Shown here: positions 1 to 8,995 of the stretch, piece after piece
How positions within the stretch are numbered: the first letter of the stretch is position 1
How the letters are laid out: every line of letters starts with the position of its first letter
Assembly: GCF_023284005.1 (NCBI RefSeq)
Contig: NZ_JAKIKS010000001.1
Span: forward strand, 62,001-126,000
DNA from: Shewanella surugensis
GTDB taxonomy: Bacteria > Pseudomonadota > Gammaproteobacteria > Enterobacterales > Shewanellaceae
DNA: 64,000 bases
Direction of reading: 5' to 3'
Translations under genes and position numbers: made by a program
Notes under the pieces: model-generated
Told to the model about the DNA's origin: nothing
Database searches by the model: none
The model's input: the letters and a program-made list of their open reading frames with translations, nothing else

Positions 1-839
1 TCGGGCGCAAGCTTTGGTAAATCTGTTATTTTATATAAATTATAGGTTTTAGTACTATCACGTATATCAACCACATCCCACTGACTGGCAGCGAGATCGG
101 TTTCTAATGCTAGCACTTTTTCAGCACTGGCTTTAGGATCCGCCAATCCCGCTAAGGTGTACATTGTTTCAATATGCTTCAAAAAAGCTTGGCGGATTTT
201 GACAAAACGAGGGGCAGTATTTGTATAATAATCTTTGTCAGGTAAACTCAGTCCATCTTGCCAAATAGAACTCACATAACGCTTCGAATCTTTCGCATCT
301 ATATCAATATAAAAATTTAATGGACTTACACCGCCGATAATTTGGCTGTGAGCAAAATAATCCATCAATTCATCGGTACTGTTGATCGCAGCAATCTTAT
401 GAAACTCATTTTGTATTGGCTTCACGCCTAATTTATCGAGTGTGTTAACATCCATAAATGAACGATATAAATCAGCAACTTTTTGTTCGTCACTACCGAC
501 AGTTAAGTTATCTGCCGCTGCTAATGATGCAATAATGGTTTTAATATCTTCTTGAGACTTATCTCTTAAATCATAAAAAGCCCCAATACTGGTGCGATCG
601 CTCGGGATCTTAGTATTCTTGATCCAAGTGCCATTAACGTAATAATAAAAGTTATCCTGTGGTCGAACCGATAAATCAAAATTAGAAAAATCCACACCTG
701 AACTCAATACTTTCTTAACCACTGTCTCGGTATTGGTTGGTCTGCTCTGTGGGATTTCGGGGGCGGGTTTATCATTATCACAAGCCGTTAACCCTACAAT
801 TAAAGAGGCACATAAACCTCCTAATACTATTTTTTTCAT
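1..839 (-). CDS. M13-family metallopeptidase lipoprotein (PepO-like), N-terminal part
   Basis: The first 279 residues of a protein that runs off the left edge of the window. The start is followed by a lipoprotein signal with a lipobox ending at Cys20 (IVGLTAC) and a low-complexity linker. The body then reads as the N-terminal half of a neprilysin/PepO (M13) zinc endopeptidase, with the typical VRPQDNFYYYVNGTW opening and the DLRDKSQEDIKTII segment. The catalytic HExxH and the second zinc motif of this family lie in the C-terminal half, outside the window, so activity cannot be judged. Family knowledge suggests an envelope-anchored oligopeptidase. The gene diverges from rsuA. Confidence 0.85.
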   Translation of the reverse strand, partial: MKKIVLGGLCASLIVGLTACDNDKPAPEIPQSRPTNTETVVKKVLSSGVDFSNFDLSVRPQDNFYYYVNGTWIKNTKIPSDRTSIGAFYDLRDKSQEDIKTIIASLAAADNLTVGSDEQKVADLYRSFMDVNTLDKLGVKPIQNEFHKIAAINSTDELMDYFAHSQIIGGVSPLNFYIDIDAKDSKRYVSSIWQDGLSLPDKDYYTNTAPRFVKIRQAFLKHIETMYTLAGLADPKASAEKVLALETDLAASQWDVVDIRDSTKTYNLYKITDLPKLAP

Positions 840-1121
840 CAATATTCCTTAGTCTGAAGCCCGCAATTTATACTGCCAATATCGTTCGATAATGCAACAT
901 GTAGAATAGCCGAATCAAGTAATGGTTCCATCATTAATTTATTGAATGTAAAAAGACATTATCTAGATTATGGTCATCCGCCGTATGTAAACAAGTGTAT
1001 ATAAAAAATGCACTGTCATCCGAAAACTTGATAGCTTGTCACTAAGTGTCGATGTTATACCAATCAAGGCAGATTAGTATTATTCAAATTCGCATTTTCA
1101 ATTGACTTGAGGATCAGTATA

Positions 1122-1853
1122 ATGACGCCATTATGTTTTCATTCTGAGTTTATTGTGCGTCTAGACAAATTTATCTGTGGTTCCACTGAATTAACCCGCT
1201 CTTTAGCTAAAAAAGCCTTGCATCGTAGCGATGTCACTTGCAACGGTGAAATAGTTAAAAGCTCTGATTTTAAAGTTAAAGATGAACATGTAATTTGTTT
1301 AAATGGAGAACAGCTTCACTTATTGGGTACGCGTTTTATCATGCTCAATAAGCCAGTTGATACTCTATGCTCAACCATAAATGAAGAATACCCATCCGTA
1401 TTAAAACTCGTTGATGTGGTCAAAGTAGACAACTTACATATTGCTGGCCGTCTTGATGCTGATACGACTGGCCTAGTGCTACTCACAAGTGATGGCCAGT
1501 GGTCTCATAATATCACTTCACCTAAAAAACTGTGCATTAAGCGCTATCTGTTAGAGGTTGCCGATCCACTTGATGATCAATTAATCGACACCTTCAAACA
1601 AGGAATCGCCCTCAATAATGAAGACGGTTTGACTCAACCGGCACGATTAGAAATATTGGGCAGCCATCAAGCCCGCTTAACCATTACAGAAGGTAAATAT
1701 CACCAAGTTAAGCGAATGCTCGCTGCGGTAGGAAATAAAGTTGTCAAACTGCATAGAGAAGCCATAGGTGACATTGAACTTGATACTACCCTAGCCTTAG
1801 GTGAATGGCGCTATCTCACAGCAAATGAAATAAGCTCAGTCAACTCACATTAA
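1122..1853 (+). CDS. rsuA: 16S rRNA pseudouridine(516) synthase RsuA
   Basis: RsuA-type enzyme converting U516 of 16S rRNA to pseudouridine. The N-terminus has the S4-like RNA-binding segment starting VRLDKFI. The catalytic domain carries the family signature GRLDADTTGLVLLTSDG, whose second Asp is the expected catalytic residue, and the RsuA-typical EGKYHQVKRMLAAVGN. The ATG at 1122 is preceded at good distance by GAGGA (about 1108-1112), and the TTG at 1107 overlaps that site, so 1122 is preferred. A GTG at 1155 would give the canonical start directly before RLDKFI and cannot be excluded. Length is close to that of E. coli RsuA. A terminator hairpin follows immediately. Confidence 0.92.
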   Translation: MTPLCFHSEFIVRLDKFICGSTELTRSLAKKALHRSDVTCNGEIVKSSDFKVKDEHVICLNGEQLHLLGTRFIMLNKPVDTLCSTINEEYPSVLKLVDVVKVDNLHIAGRLDADTTGLVLLTSDGQWSHNITSPKKLCIKRYLLEVADPLDDQLIDTFKQGIALNNEDGLTQPARLEILGSHQARLTITEGKYHQVKRMLAAVGNKVVKLHREAIGDIELDTTLALGEWRYLTANEISSVNSH

Positions 1854-1865
1854 TAGCAGCCAAAA

Positions 1866-1889
1866 AATGCCCGTAAAATAACGGGCATT
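1866..1889. terminator. Bidirectional hairpin terminator
   Basis: Perfect 9-bp inverted repeat AATGCCCGT/ACGGGCATT with a 6-nt loop between the convergent rsuA and the DUF4097-type gene. An A-run precedes it, so the minus strand reads into T residues as well. Confidence 0.75.
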
Positions 1890-1926
1890 GATGACTGACA
1901 TAGTAAGACTCAATAGAAAACGAACA

Positions 1927-2889
1927 TTATTCTATTAGCCTTTGTTTTCTTATTTGAATATGTCCACTGATACTTTTAACAAAGAAATCTGCCGCCCCTT
2001 CCCCAGTCATAAACCTTAAGTAAGTATTCGGTCTATACTTCTCCTTTGATGGCTTGTCTTTAGTAAGTGTATTAGTGATCTTACCACCTGGCCCTGCATC
2101 AATATCAAAATTACAGCTGGGCATTTTAGAAAACTGAGTAAAAATATCACCGCTCACACTACTAATATGAGCGCTATTCGTTAAACTGTCTAAGTTTAAT
2201 TCAAGAGCGCCACTAATGCTTTTCACGCTAAGATTATCCACCGTCGTTAAACGCAAAGTCGTATTACCAGAAATCTGTTCCACAAACACATTCTTCGCTT
2301 GATTATTCGCACTCAAATTTCCATTCACTGAGCTATAACGCATGGTTCCTTGGCTATCATAATCGGCTATGGCACCCGAAACAGTATCTAAACTTGCGTC
2401 GCCTTGAAGGCCTTTAGTAATAATATCCCCTGAAATCGTATGCAACAAGATGGTTCCTGAGAGCTGATCGGCTTTTATATGCCCGCTCACGGTTTCGATG
2501 CTGAGCTCTCCACCCAGCTGACTCACATCATAATTTGCCGATACCCCCAAGACCGTAAGGCTAAGAGACGCTGGCACCGTTATCACTAAATCTGAACCGT
2601 ATTTATTCTCGCCAGTCACTTTTTCAGGTAACTTATCTTCGATAACCACTTTATTGCCTTCCTTATCGAAAACAAAACCTTCACTGAATTTATCTAGACT
2701 TCCCGTTACCTTAATGGCATGTTTTTGCCAAGTTTGAATCAATACTTTGCCCCGTAATACCTTTACGTTTAAGGATACATCACCTTGTAATTGCATTTGT
2801 TTGTTGATGCTTTTGGCTGCAAAGCTTGCTTGACTAAAAAGTAAAAAAGGAATGAGTAAAAAATTGATCATTCTTGTGGATCGCATCAT
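1927..2889 (-). CDS. Exported DUF4097-type beta-strand repeat protein
   Basis: A 320-residue protein with a signal peptide (hydrophobic core FLLIPFLLFSQASFA). The rest is a series of short, similar beta strands built on repeats such as LSIETVSGHIKADQL, LLHTISGDIITKGL and SLDTVSGAIADYDS. This ladder is characteristic of the DUF4097 (LiaG-like, putative adhesin) family, thought to form a right-handed beta-helix or roll. No catalytic motif is visible. Location is probably periplasm or outer surface. The start follows AGGAG closely and two adjacent ATG codons are possible. It is monocistronic and converges on rsuA. Confidence 0.8.
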   Translation of the reverse strand: MMRSTRMINFLLIPFLLFSQASFAAKSINKQMQLQGDVSLNVKVLRGKVLIQTWQKHAIKVTGSLDKFSEGFVFDKEGNKVVIEDKLPEKVTGENKYGSDLVITVPASLSLTVLGVSANYDVSQLGGELSIETVSGHIKADQLSGTILLHTISGDIITKGLQGDASLDTVSGAIADYDSQGTMRYSSVNGNLSANNQAKNVFVEQISGNTTLRLTTVDNLSVKSISGALELNLDSLTNSAHISSVSGDIFTQFSKMPSCNFDIDAGPGGKITNTLTKDKPSKEKYRPNTYLRFMTGEGAADFFVKSISGHIQIRKQRLIE

Positions 2890-3375
2890 GTTTCTCCTCG
2901 ATTATTTTATTTAATATCCATCGACTGCTGTTCACAGTATAAGATTGTGTCTATTTCCCTAAGTTTTGTATACCCCTTATCTTTTATTATTTTAGACTCA
3001 TTTTGGAAAGATTATCTTTTCTCTTCAATGCATAAAATAAGTCACCTTAAAAGATATTTAAAGTAACAAAACATAAATATCAACAGAAGCAATAAGTTAC
3101 CTGCATCATTCACGATGAGTCACTTAATGTGATATTACTCTTTGAAAATTAAAGAAATAAATAAAGCGAAAGATCTATACCCGTGACACTCAATGATGCA
3201 TCATTATTTTTGCTGGGTATGTTAAGAGCCTAATCAGAATATCCTGAATGTACAATGATACTACAGAGCGGGTTTTACTCAATATCAAAATCTCTACCCA
3301 TTTGATAATGATGACTTTTTTTATTATAATATTTTCATCCCCATAAAAAAATTATGATATAGGAAACATATAGCC
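2890..3375. other. AT-rich intergenic region between divergent genes
   Basis: About 490 bp without a convincing ORF on either strand. It must hold the promoters of the leftward DUF4097-type gene and the rightward small secreted protein. I see several AT-rich tracts but no clear operator, RNA gene or repeat. Confidence 0.5.
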
Positions 3376-3834
3376 ATGTATAAAAAAAATTTTTTATTAA
3401 TGCTAGTATTGTTTATAGTCAACCCACTATCAGCATTAGCAATGCCTATACCCATTGCTAGTATTCAACAACTGGACTTTCTTAAGAATAGTTTTAGTTT
3501 GGCTGAATACCAAGATTGTCAGCTACGAGTAGAAAAGTGTCCGTCTTACCAAAATACAAACCACGCCACATGCATTGCTAGCGTAATAAAACAATGTCCT
3601 TCTTGCCAGCAGACAAGTCAACTGGCCAATTTTTTAGGGGTGTTTATATCGCAAATATCAATATCTACATTCGGCCAGTTTAAAAAGGTTGTCGTCTATT
3701 TCCCTGGTGATGGAGGGAGCATCTTTTATCTCATTTCCCCCGCTGGACAATTACTCAATACCATTAATCCAGACTCGCTCAAACGTGACGACTTTCCAGT
3801 CAATTTACAAACATTTTTTCCTCACAAAAAGTAA
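3376..3834 (+). CDS. Small secreted protein of unknown function
   Basis: 152 residues. An N-terminal signal peptide (KKNFLLMLVLFIVNPLSALA) is followed by a mature part with six or more cysteines clustered in the middle (CQLRVEKCPSY, CIASVIKQCPSCQ), suggesting disulfides in the periplasm. The C-terminal part has GDGGSIFYLISPAGQLL. No known family is recognised. The ATG follows AGGAAAC. It opens a run of three rightward genes whose products may belong together, but only position supports that. Confidence 0.65.
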   Translation: MYKKNFLLMLVLFIVNPLSALAMPIPIASIQQLDFLKNSFSLAEYQDCQLRVEKCPSYQNTNHATCIASVIKQCPSCQQTSQLANFLGVFISQISISTFGQFKKVVVYFPGDGGSIFYLISPAGQLLNTINPDSLKRDDFPVNLQTFFPHKK

Positions 3835-3914
3835 AGGCCATATTATTTAAGCCTATACACTAGCATTATGTTACCATTTGAAAATTAACGGAATAAAAGT
3901 AAAATAGGATCAGT

Positions 3915-4865
3915 ATGTACTTAGACGAGGCATTACAAAGAATCGCGATTATCCATCAGCAGCACAGCATAAAGTGCTTTCTTTCACTGAACTATTTACA
4001 ATCCCACTTTGACTGGCCTAATGCCGAGTGGCAAGACATTAAAATGATTATCAAAATGGAAGAGCCTTATTTTTCAGGAACAATATTAGAGCACACAAGC
4101 AGTATTGATGTGGTAATCAAGAGACGTCATTGGGTTTTACAACACGCTCTCTACCCTTACTCATACTTTGTCATGCAGCAATGGATCTCCACTGAAGGCT
4201 TTGACACGGTATTCAACTATTACCTTAAAGAATGCCTGCAATCTAACCTTTATTTAAACCATCATCTTTCTATTTTATTGGCCTTTAATGAAGCCTTTAC
4301 GCTACTTGAAAATAACAACCAAATATTACGCTTCACCGAACGATTTTGTGAATTTGTCACCTCAACCTTTTATGGCAACAATCAAACACAGGATCCGTCT
4401 TCCCCAAGCGACTCCCCCTTATTAGCAAATCACGGTACCCCTGATATACCAAAGGTTTTGCAAGCGTGTTTAACTCAACCTGGCTTTTGGGGACATAACT
4501 TAATCACCTTAAGCTACCTATTAAAAAATGAAGATAAACTGACAGAAGCACAATCCAAACAATTTCTTCTTCATCTTTATGAGCAATGTCATTGGGATTT
4601 TCCCGAAACGGCAGATAAGCCAAATATAAACACCCTTACCGAAAAAGAGCTGAGCTTGAAAAGCAAAAGCACCAATAAAAAAGACTTAGGTAAAATGAGT
4701 TCATTGGAAGCTGCATGCAAACAACTATTACTCCAACATCAAAGTAATTTACATCAAATCACCTTAGCCGCAGCCGTTGTTTATCTCTTTAAAAACCTAT
4801 CACTGAGCCAAAAAAATGAACAAAGATTATTGAGTATTGCTCATTATTTTTCATTGCCACACTAG
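3915..4865 (+). CDS. Conserved hypothetical protein, probably cytoplasmic
   Basis: 316 residues, no signal peptide or membrane segment, rich in Leu, His and Gln, and apparently alpha-helical (for example YLNHHLSILLAFNEAFTLLE). A short low-complexity linker (DPSSPSDSPLL) sits near residues 157-167 and a lysine-rich one near 240-250. I do not recognise the family. The gene lies 80 bp after the small secreted protein and 104 bp before the DUF4879-like gene on the same strand. The start is supported by an upstream AGGATC. Confidence 0.6.
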   Translation: MYLDEALQRIAIIHQQHSIKCFLSLNYLQSHFDWPNAEWQDIKMIIKMEEPYFSGTILEHTSSIDVVIKRRHWVLQHALYPYSYFVMQQWISTEGFDTVFNYYLKECLQSNLYLNHHLSILLAFNEAFTLLENNNQILRFTERFCEFVTSTFYGNNQTQDPSSPSDSPLLANHGTPDIPKVLQACLTQPGFWGHNLITLSYLLKNEDKLTEAQSKQFLLHLYEQCHWDFPETADKPNINTLTEKELSLKSKSTNKKDLGKMSSLEAACKQLLLQHQSNLHQITLAAAVVYLFKNLSLSQKNEQRLLSIAHYFSLPH

Positions 4866-4969
4866 CTCACAAACAGGCCTGTCAGTCATAAGATAATTTG
4901 AGTTTTCAAGCAAACTACTCTATACCCAAATGTAGGCTCAAATCTTATTGGTAGAGGCAGAAGCAACAC

Positions 4970-5539
4970 ATGAGTATTTTATCACGCTTACTTTATATCA
5001 TACTCACTGGCATGCTGTTTTTTAGCACCACCAGCCAAGGCGCTGATATAGAAGATGGCGTCATCATTAACATCAATCAATTTGCAAATCGACCCAGCTT
5101 GCAAGGAAACAATCTTCCCATCTCTCCATTGTTAACTTTACTACCTAAAAATACACGCCATATTAGCACCAGAAAACGAGGCATTAGCTATTTTGAAATC
5201 GTCTCAGTGGGATCGAGTCAACTTGGATGGATAGATGTTGGTCAATCACAAAGGGCGACGGAACTCGCTCATGGAGGATCACAATTACTCATCGCGGTCC
5301 TGCAATATGGTAAAGGTCATTCACCACAAGCCAGCTTAAATGGCATTACTCAAACAACCCGTCACTTAGAATATTTATGTGGAAACTTAACTGAATTACA
5401 CTTGTGTCAAGCCGGAGAGAAAATCAGTGCTTGGCTACACTATTTCGATTTTAGTGGTCAGAACCAAGGCTATTTAAATGTCACTTCCTATTCTGATGGC
5501 CACCCCTTTTACTGGAGTGACACGCTGTATGTACAGTAA
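4970..5539 (+). CDS. Exported DUF4879-like protein
   Basis: 189 residues with an N-terminal signal peptide ending near TSQGA. The mature part carries the pattern VSSVGSSQLGW-like / AHGGSQLLIAVLQYGKG / SLNGITQ / two cysteines / YFDFSGQNQGYLNVTS / HPFYWSDTLYVQ. I associate this with DUF4879 (YolA-type) secreted beta proteins; the assignment is from memory of the pattern. The two cysteines (CGNLTELHLC) probably form a disulfide. Function is unknown. The stop lies 5 bp from the stop of the convergent downstream gene, so the two genes share their 3' boundary. Confidence 0.65.
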   Translation: MSILSRLLYIILTGMLFFSTTSQGADIEDGVIININQFANRPSLQGNNLPISPLLTLLPKNTRHISTRKRGISYFEIVSVGSSQLGWIDVGQSQRATELAHGGSQLLIAVLQYGKGHSPQASLNGITQTTRHLEYLCGNLTELHLCQAGEKISAWLHYFDFSGQNQGYLNVTSYSDGHPFYWSDTLYVQ

Positions 5540-5544
5540 TCTAT

Positions 5545-6345
5545 TTATTGAATACTGTCGGTTGTTTTGAGTAAACCTTCGGCCTCATATGCGGCTCGAG
5601 TTTTGATTTCATACAAGATAAAAGCTTCACGACTCCGCGTCCAAGGTTGGCCTGAGTCTGCGTCATAATGATTCGGTAACGCATATCCTTTAGGTGAGTA
5701 TGCATCAATTCCCACCTCTCGTGATAAATTAACAGCACGCAGACTATGATCATAAAAAGCCACCACGATCGCCGTCCCTAACTGTTTAGTGCCTTTTGCA
5801 AGACGCGCCGCTTCCTCGGCAACACCCAAGGTATTTAAATAAATCACCTCGCCTCCCGCATCTATTTTAGGATAAATCGAGAATAAAAACTGAGGGGCAA
5901 TACGATCGCCTATTGCCTGTGCGACTTCCCATTGTGCATATACAGGTTTAGGGTTTTGATTGTAGAGATCAACAACAAGATCAGCAAGTTGCTCATTCAT
6001 CGGCCCTGGGAGCTTATTACCTTTCTCATCAATTCGATTACCAAAAGAATACGCTATGATACTATCAGCTTGCTTCACATCCCGCGTTTCGGCTTTCCAT
6101 GTGAGTACTTGTTGCATTAAAAATGCAGTGAGCTCTTCAGCCAACTGAGGATCATTCAACTGAGCTTGAAGGCGATGACTGATTGCGCTTGAGAGTTGCT
6201 GCTCACTGAGTTCTGGCTTTACTTCTGGTTTAAGTGCTGATTGTGAAGTTGATTTTAAATCTGGCGTATTTTGATTCGGTGCAGCGATAACTGGCTGACC
6301 AGAAAGCAGCAAAGGTAATACTATAGCGGGCGCTAAGGGTTTCAT
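5545..6345 (-). CDS. Exported protein of unknown function
   Basis: 266 residues from the ATG at 6345. That ATG lies a normal distance from GAGGT, whereas the ATG at 6354 directly abuts it. A signal peptide (LAPAIVLPLLLSGQPVIA) precedes a Pro/Ser/Gln-rich linker. A folded region of about 200 residues follows, containing WEVAQAIGDRIAPQFLF and GTAIVVAFYDHSLRAVNLSR. No catalytic motif or named domain is recognised. A periplasmic location is inferred from the signal peptide. Confidence 0.65.
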   Translation of the reverse strand: MKPLAPAIVLPLLLSGQPVIAAPNQNTPDLKSTSQSALKPEVKPELSEQQLSSAISHRLQAQLNDPQLAEELTAFLMQQVLTWKAETRDVKQADSIIAYSFGNRIDEKGNKLPGPMNEQLADLVVDLYNQNPKPVYAQWEVAQAIGDRIAPQFLFSIYPKIDAGGEVIYLNTLGVAEEAARLAKGTKQLGTAIVVAFYDHSLRAVNLSREVGIDAYSPKGYALPNHYDADSGQPWTRSREAFILYEIKTRAAYEAEGLLKTTDSIQ

Positions 6346-6589
6346 AAACGTCATACCTCAATAACAGATAAGCCACCCATACTCAAACACCTTGAAAATG
6401 GCTTAATTAACAATGACGTTCCTTCGCAAAAAATTAAATATAAAAAGTTCAAGCAATATTGAGGATCGCATAAATTGCGTCACTATTCAATAATACTATT
6501 TAACCAATTGTTTTAAATAAATAATAATCCCTTTCTTTTTACTCTCGCATACTCTTGTACACTCAACCAAAAGTCGTGTGAACTAAACA

Positions 6590-6613
6590 GTACAGGGCTC
6601 GGCAGCCCTGTAC
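6590..6613. terminator. Hairpin terminator after mrcB
   Basis: Perfect 10-bp inverted repeat GTACAGGGCT/AGCCCTGTAC with a 4-nt loop, 15 bp beyond the mrcB stop on the minus strand. Confidence 0.7.
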
Positions 6614-6628
6614 TTCATGATCTAACAT

Positions 6629-8983
6629 TTAATTCAAAATACGTTGCCACCACGATAAGGGCTTACCACAATTAGCCGCTGGTTGATAACTCTCTGTGAG
6701 TGCGGGTAATGCCACCACATTGCGACAATCATCTTGCTTAGCGATCCCCGATGTACGTTCAAAATACCCATTCACGACACCGCTTACCGGCGCCATACGC
6801 AAACTCATCGGTGGACGATTATTTAAAAAGGCTTGATACACTGCCATGGCACCATTGCTGCCATAAAGTCCCGTTTTACCATTATCATCACGACCCACCC
6901 AAATAGCAGCTACATTACGCTCATCAAAACCGGCAAACCATGAATCTCTTGAGTCATTACTGGTGCCAGTCTTACCGGCTAACTTCACCCCCGGAAAAGC
7001 TTGACCTAAACGTGCTGCAGTGCCTGATTGCACCACTTGCGTCATCGCATATTGCACCAAATAATCGGTCGCAGGAGAAATCGCTTGTTTTCGCTCTTCT
7101 CGTCTCACCGGCAGTGCTTGGTTATCTGAATCTAACACTGCTGTAATAGACGATAAATGTCGATAACGCCCACTATCGGCAATGGTTTGATATGCCTGTG
7201 CCACCATGAGTGGAGAGCCATTAACGGCACCGAGTAACATTGAAGGATACTGCGAAACATTATCTCTCCACCCCGCCGTTTTCAGAGTGTTGCCGACATT
7301 TTTCACCCCAATGGCCATGCCTAAGTTAACGGTAGGGACATTCATCGACTTCTTAAATGCAGTCAATAAGGGCACTTGTTCACTATATTTTCTATCCACA
7401 TTTTTTGGCGACCAGGTTTTTCCTTGGCCATTTTTAAGGGTAATAGGCTGATCTTTCAGTGGGGTGGCTAAGTTGTATTTATCACCTTCACTCAAGGCTG
7501 TGGCGTAAACAAAAGGTTTAATCAAAGAGCCTATAGGGCGTCTTATTTCAACAGCGCGATTATAACCATGATACCCCGGCACTTTGTCACCCACCATAGC
7601 CGCTATGCCACCGGCATACTTATCCGTGACGACCATACCGACTTGCAATGATTTATCATTTTTACTCAAGCGCTTCATGGTGTCTTTGACTGCTTTTTCA
7701 GCCGCCTTTTGAGCCATAGGATCTAAGGTCGTATACACCTTAATCCCAGAGCGCTTTAGTAATGCACCGCCGTACTTATCATTCAGTTCTTGCTTCACAA
7801 CGGCAAAAAAAGCCGGTAACTTTTGATGAACAGGTTTATCCGATTTACGCAGTCCAAGCGGCGATTCCACTGCGGCCTTATATTGGGGCACCGTTAACTT
7901 TCCTGCATCCATCAGCAAACGTAAGACTAAATCTCGACGCGCTTGTGCACGCTCAGGAGAGCGCCAAGGATTATAGTAAGAAGGCCCTTTAATCACCGCC
8001 ACCAAAAAAGCTTGCTGGGGCAAAGTCAGCTCGGCAATGGGGCGACCAAAATAAAATTGCGATGCGAGTCCCATCCCATGTACCCCTCGCGCCTTATCTT
8101 GTCCCATATACACTTCGTTAAGATAAGCCTCTAAAATGGCATCTTTTGAATAGCGAAAATCGATAATAATCGCCATCAAGGCTTCGCGCACTTTACGGGT
8201 TAACGAGCGCTGACTCGATAGAAAAAAGTTTTTCGCTAACTGTTGGGTTAATGTCGAGCCACCTTGTACCGTATGCCCCGCACTAATATTTACCATTGCC
8301 GCACGCACAATGGCAAAAGGATTCACGCCGTAATGCTCATAAAAAGTACGATCCTCGGTCAAAATTAATGCATCGATAATGGGCTGTGGGATCTGTGCTT
8401 TGGGCACAAATAATCGGTCTTCCCCATCACCAGTAATGATACGATCGAGCAACACTGGCTCTAAATGAAAAACAGCTAATTGGCGATGATCGCTCAGCCT
8501 TGCGACTGAACTCACACCTCGTGTATTAAATGCTATCATCACACGCTGAGCAGGTTGCTGACCCTGAGGATGTAAAAAAGGTCGTCGCCATAAATCTATC
8601 TTGGTTTTAGATGCTGAAAATTCACCCACTTGGCGAGGATTGGCCACCTTACGATAGCCCAATAATTTCAGCTCAGACAATAATTGGTTATGACTAATTG
8701 CCGCACCAGGATACAAAGCCATTGAACGACTGAAAACTTGTGCAGGCAAATGCCATTTTTGCCCTTCGAATTTATTGGCAATGATTTGATCTAAATAAAT
8801 ACAATAAAGGCTGACTATCGCCACGACAATAAGGCCTAGTTTCCAGCACATGGACCACATTTTTCGACCCGCTCCGAGCGAGCCTTTACGTTTTGGCTTT
8901 TTACTGTTAGTCGTCGTGCTTTTTTTAGCCCCTTTTTTCTGAGGTACCACATCTTTTGTATTTCCGCTCGCTTTCGTTTTCAT
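6629..8983 (-). CDS. mrcB: Penicillin-binding protein 1b, bifunctional glycosyltransferase/transpeptidase
   Basis: 784 residues. A basic cytoplasmic tail precedes a single membrane anchor (about 47-66) and a UB2H-type region. The GT51 glycosyltransferase domain has catalytic Glu210 in TEDRTFYEHYG and the GGSTLTQQLAKNFF motif. The transpeptidase domain has Ser486 in GSLIKP, the SMN motif (SxN), and Lys671 in KTGTSND. It polymerises and cross-links peptidoglycan in the periplasm. Length and domain order match class A PBP1b. It lies 12 bp downstream of hrpB on the same strand, so the two are probably co-transcribed. Confidence 0.95.
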   Translation of the reverse strand: MKTKASGNTKDVVPQKKGAKKSTTTNSKKPKRKGSLGAGRKMWSMCWKLGLIVVAIVSLYCIYLDQIIANKFEGQKWHLPAQVFSRSMALYPGAAISHNQLLSELKLLGYRKVANPRQVGEFSASKTKIDLWRRPFLHPQGQQPAQRVMIAFNTRGVSSVARLSDHRQLAVFHLEPVLLDRIITGDGEDRLFVPKAQIPQPIIDALILTEDRTFYEHYGVNPFAIVRAAMVNISAGHTVQGGSTLTQQLAKNFFLSSQRSLTRKVREALMAIIIDFRYSKDAILEAYLNEVYMGQDKARGVHGMGLASQFYFGRPIAELTLPQQAFLVAVIKGPSYYNPWRSPERAQARRDLVLRLLMDAGKLTVPQYKAAVESPLGLRKSDKPVHQKLPAFFAVVKQELNDKYGGALLKRSGIKVYTTLDPMAQKAAEKAVKDTMKRLSKNDKSLQVGMVVTDKYAGGIAAMVGDKVPGYHGYNRAVEIRRPIGSLIKPFVYATALSEGDKYNLATPLKDQPITLKNGQGKTWSPKNVDRKYSEQVPLLTAFKKSMNVPTVNLGMAIGVKNVGNTLKTAGWRDNVSQYPSMLLGAVNGSPLMVAQAYQTIADSGRYRHLSSITAVLDSDNQALPVRREERKQAISPATDYLVQYAMTQVVQSGTAARLGQAFPGVKLAGKTGTSNDSRDSWFAGFDERNVAAIWVGRDDNGKTGLYGSNGAMAVYQAFLNNRPPMSLRMAPVSGVVNGYFERTSGIAKQDDCRNVVALPALTESYQPAANCGKPLSWWQRILN

Positions 8984-8995
8984 CGTCTATCCAAA

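Noticed and set aside
7206-7451. Frames antisense to mrcB and hrpB (several of 60-150 codons)
   Set aside because: Shadows of strongly supported genes on the other strand, without start signals.
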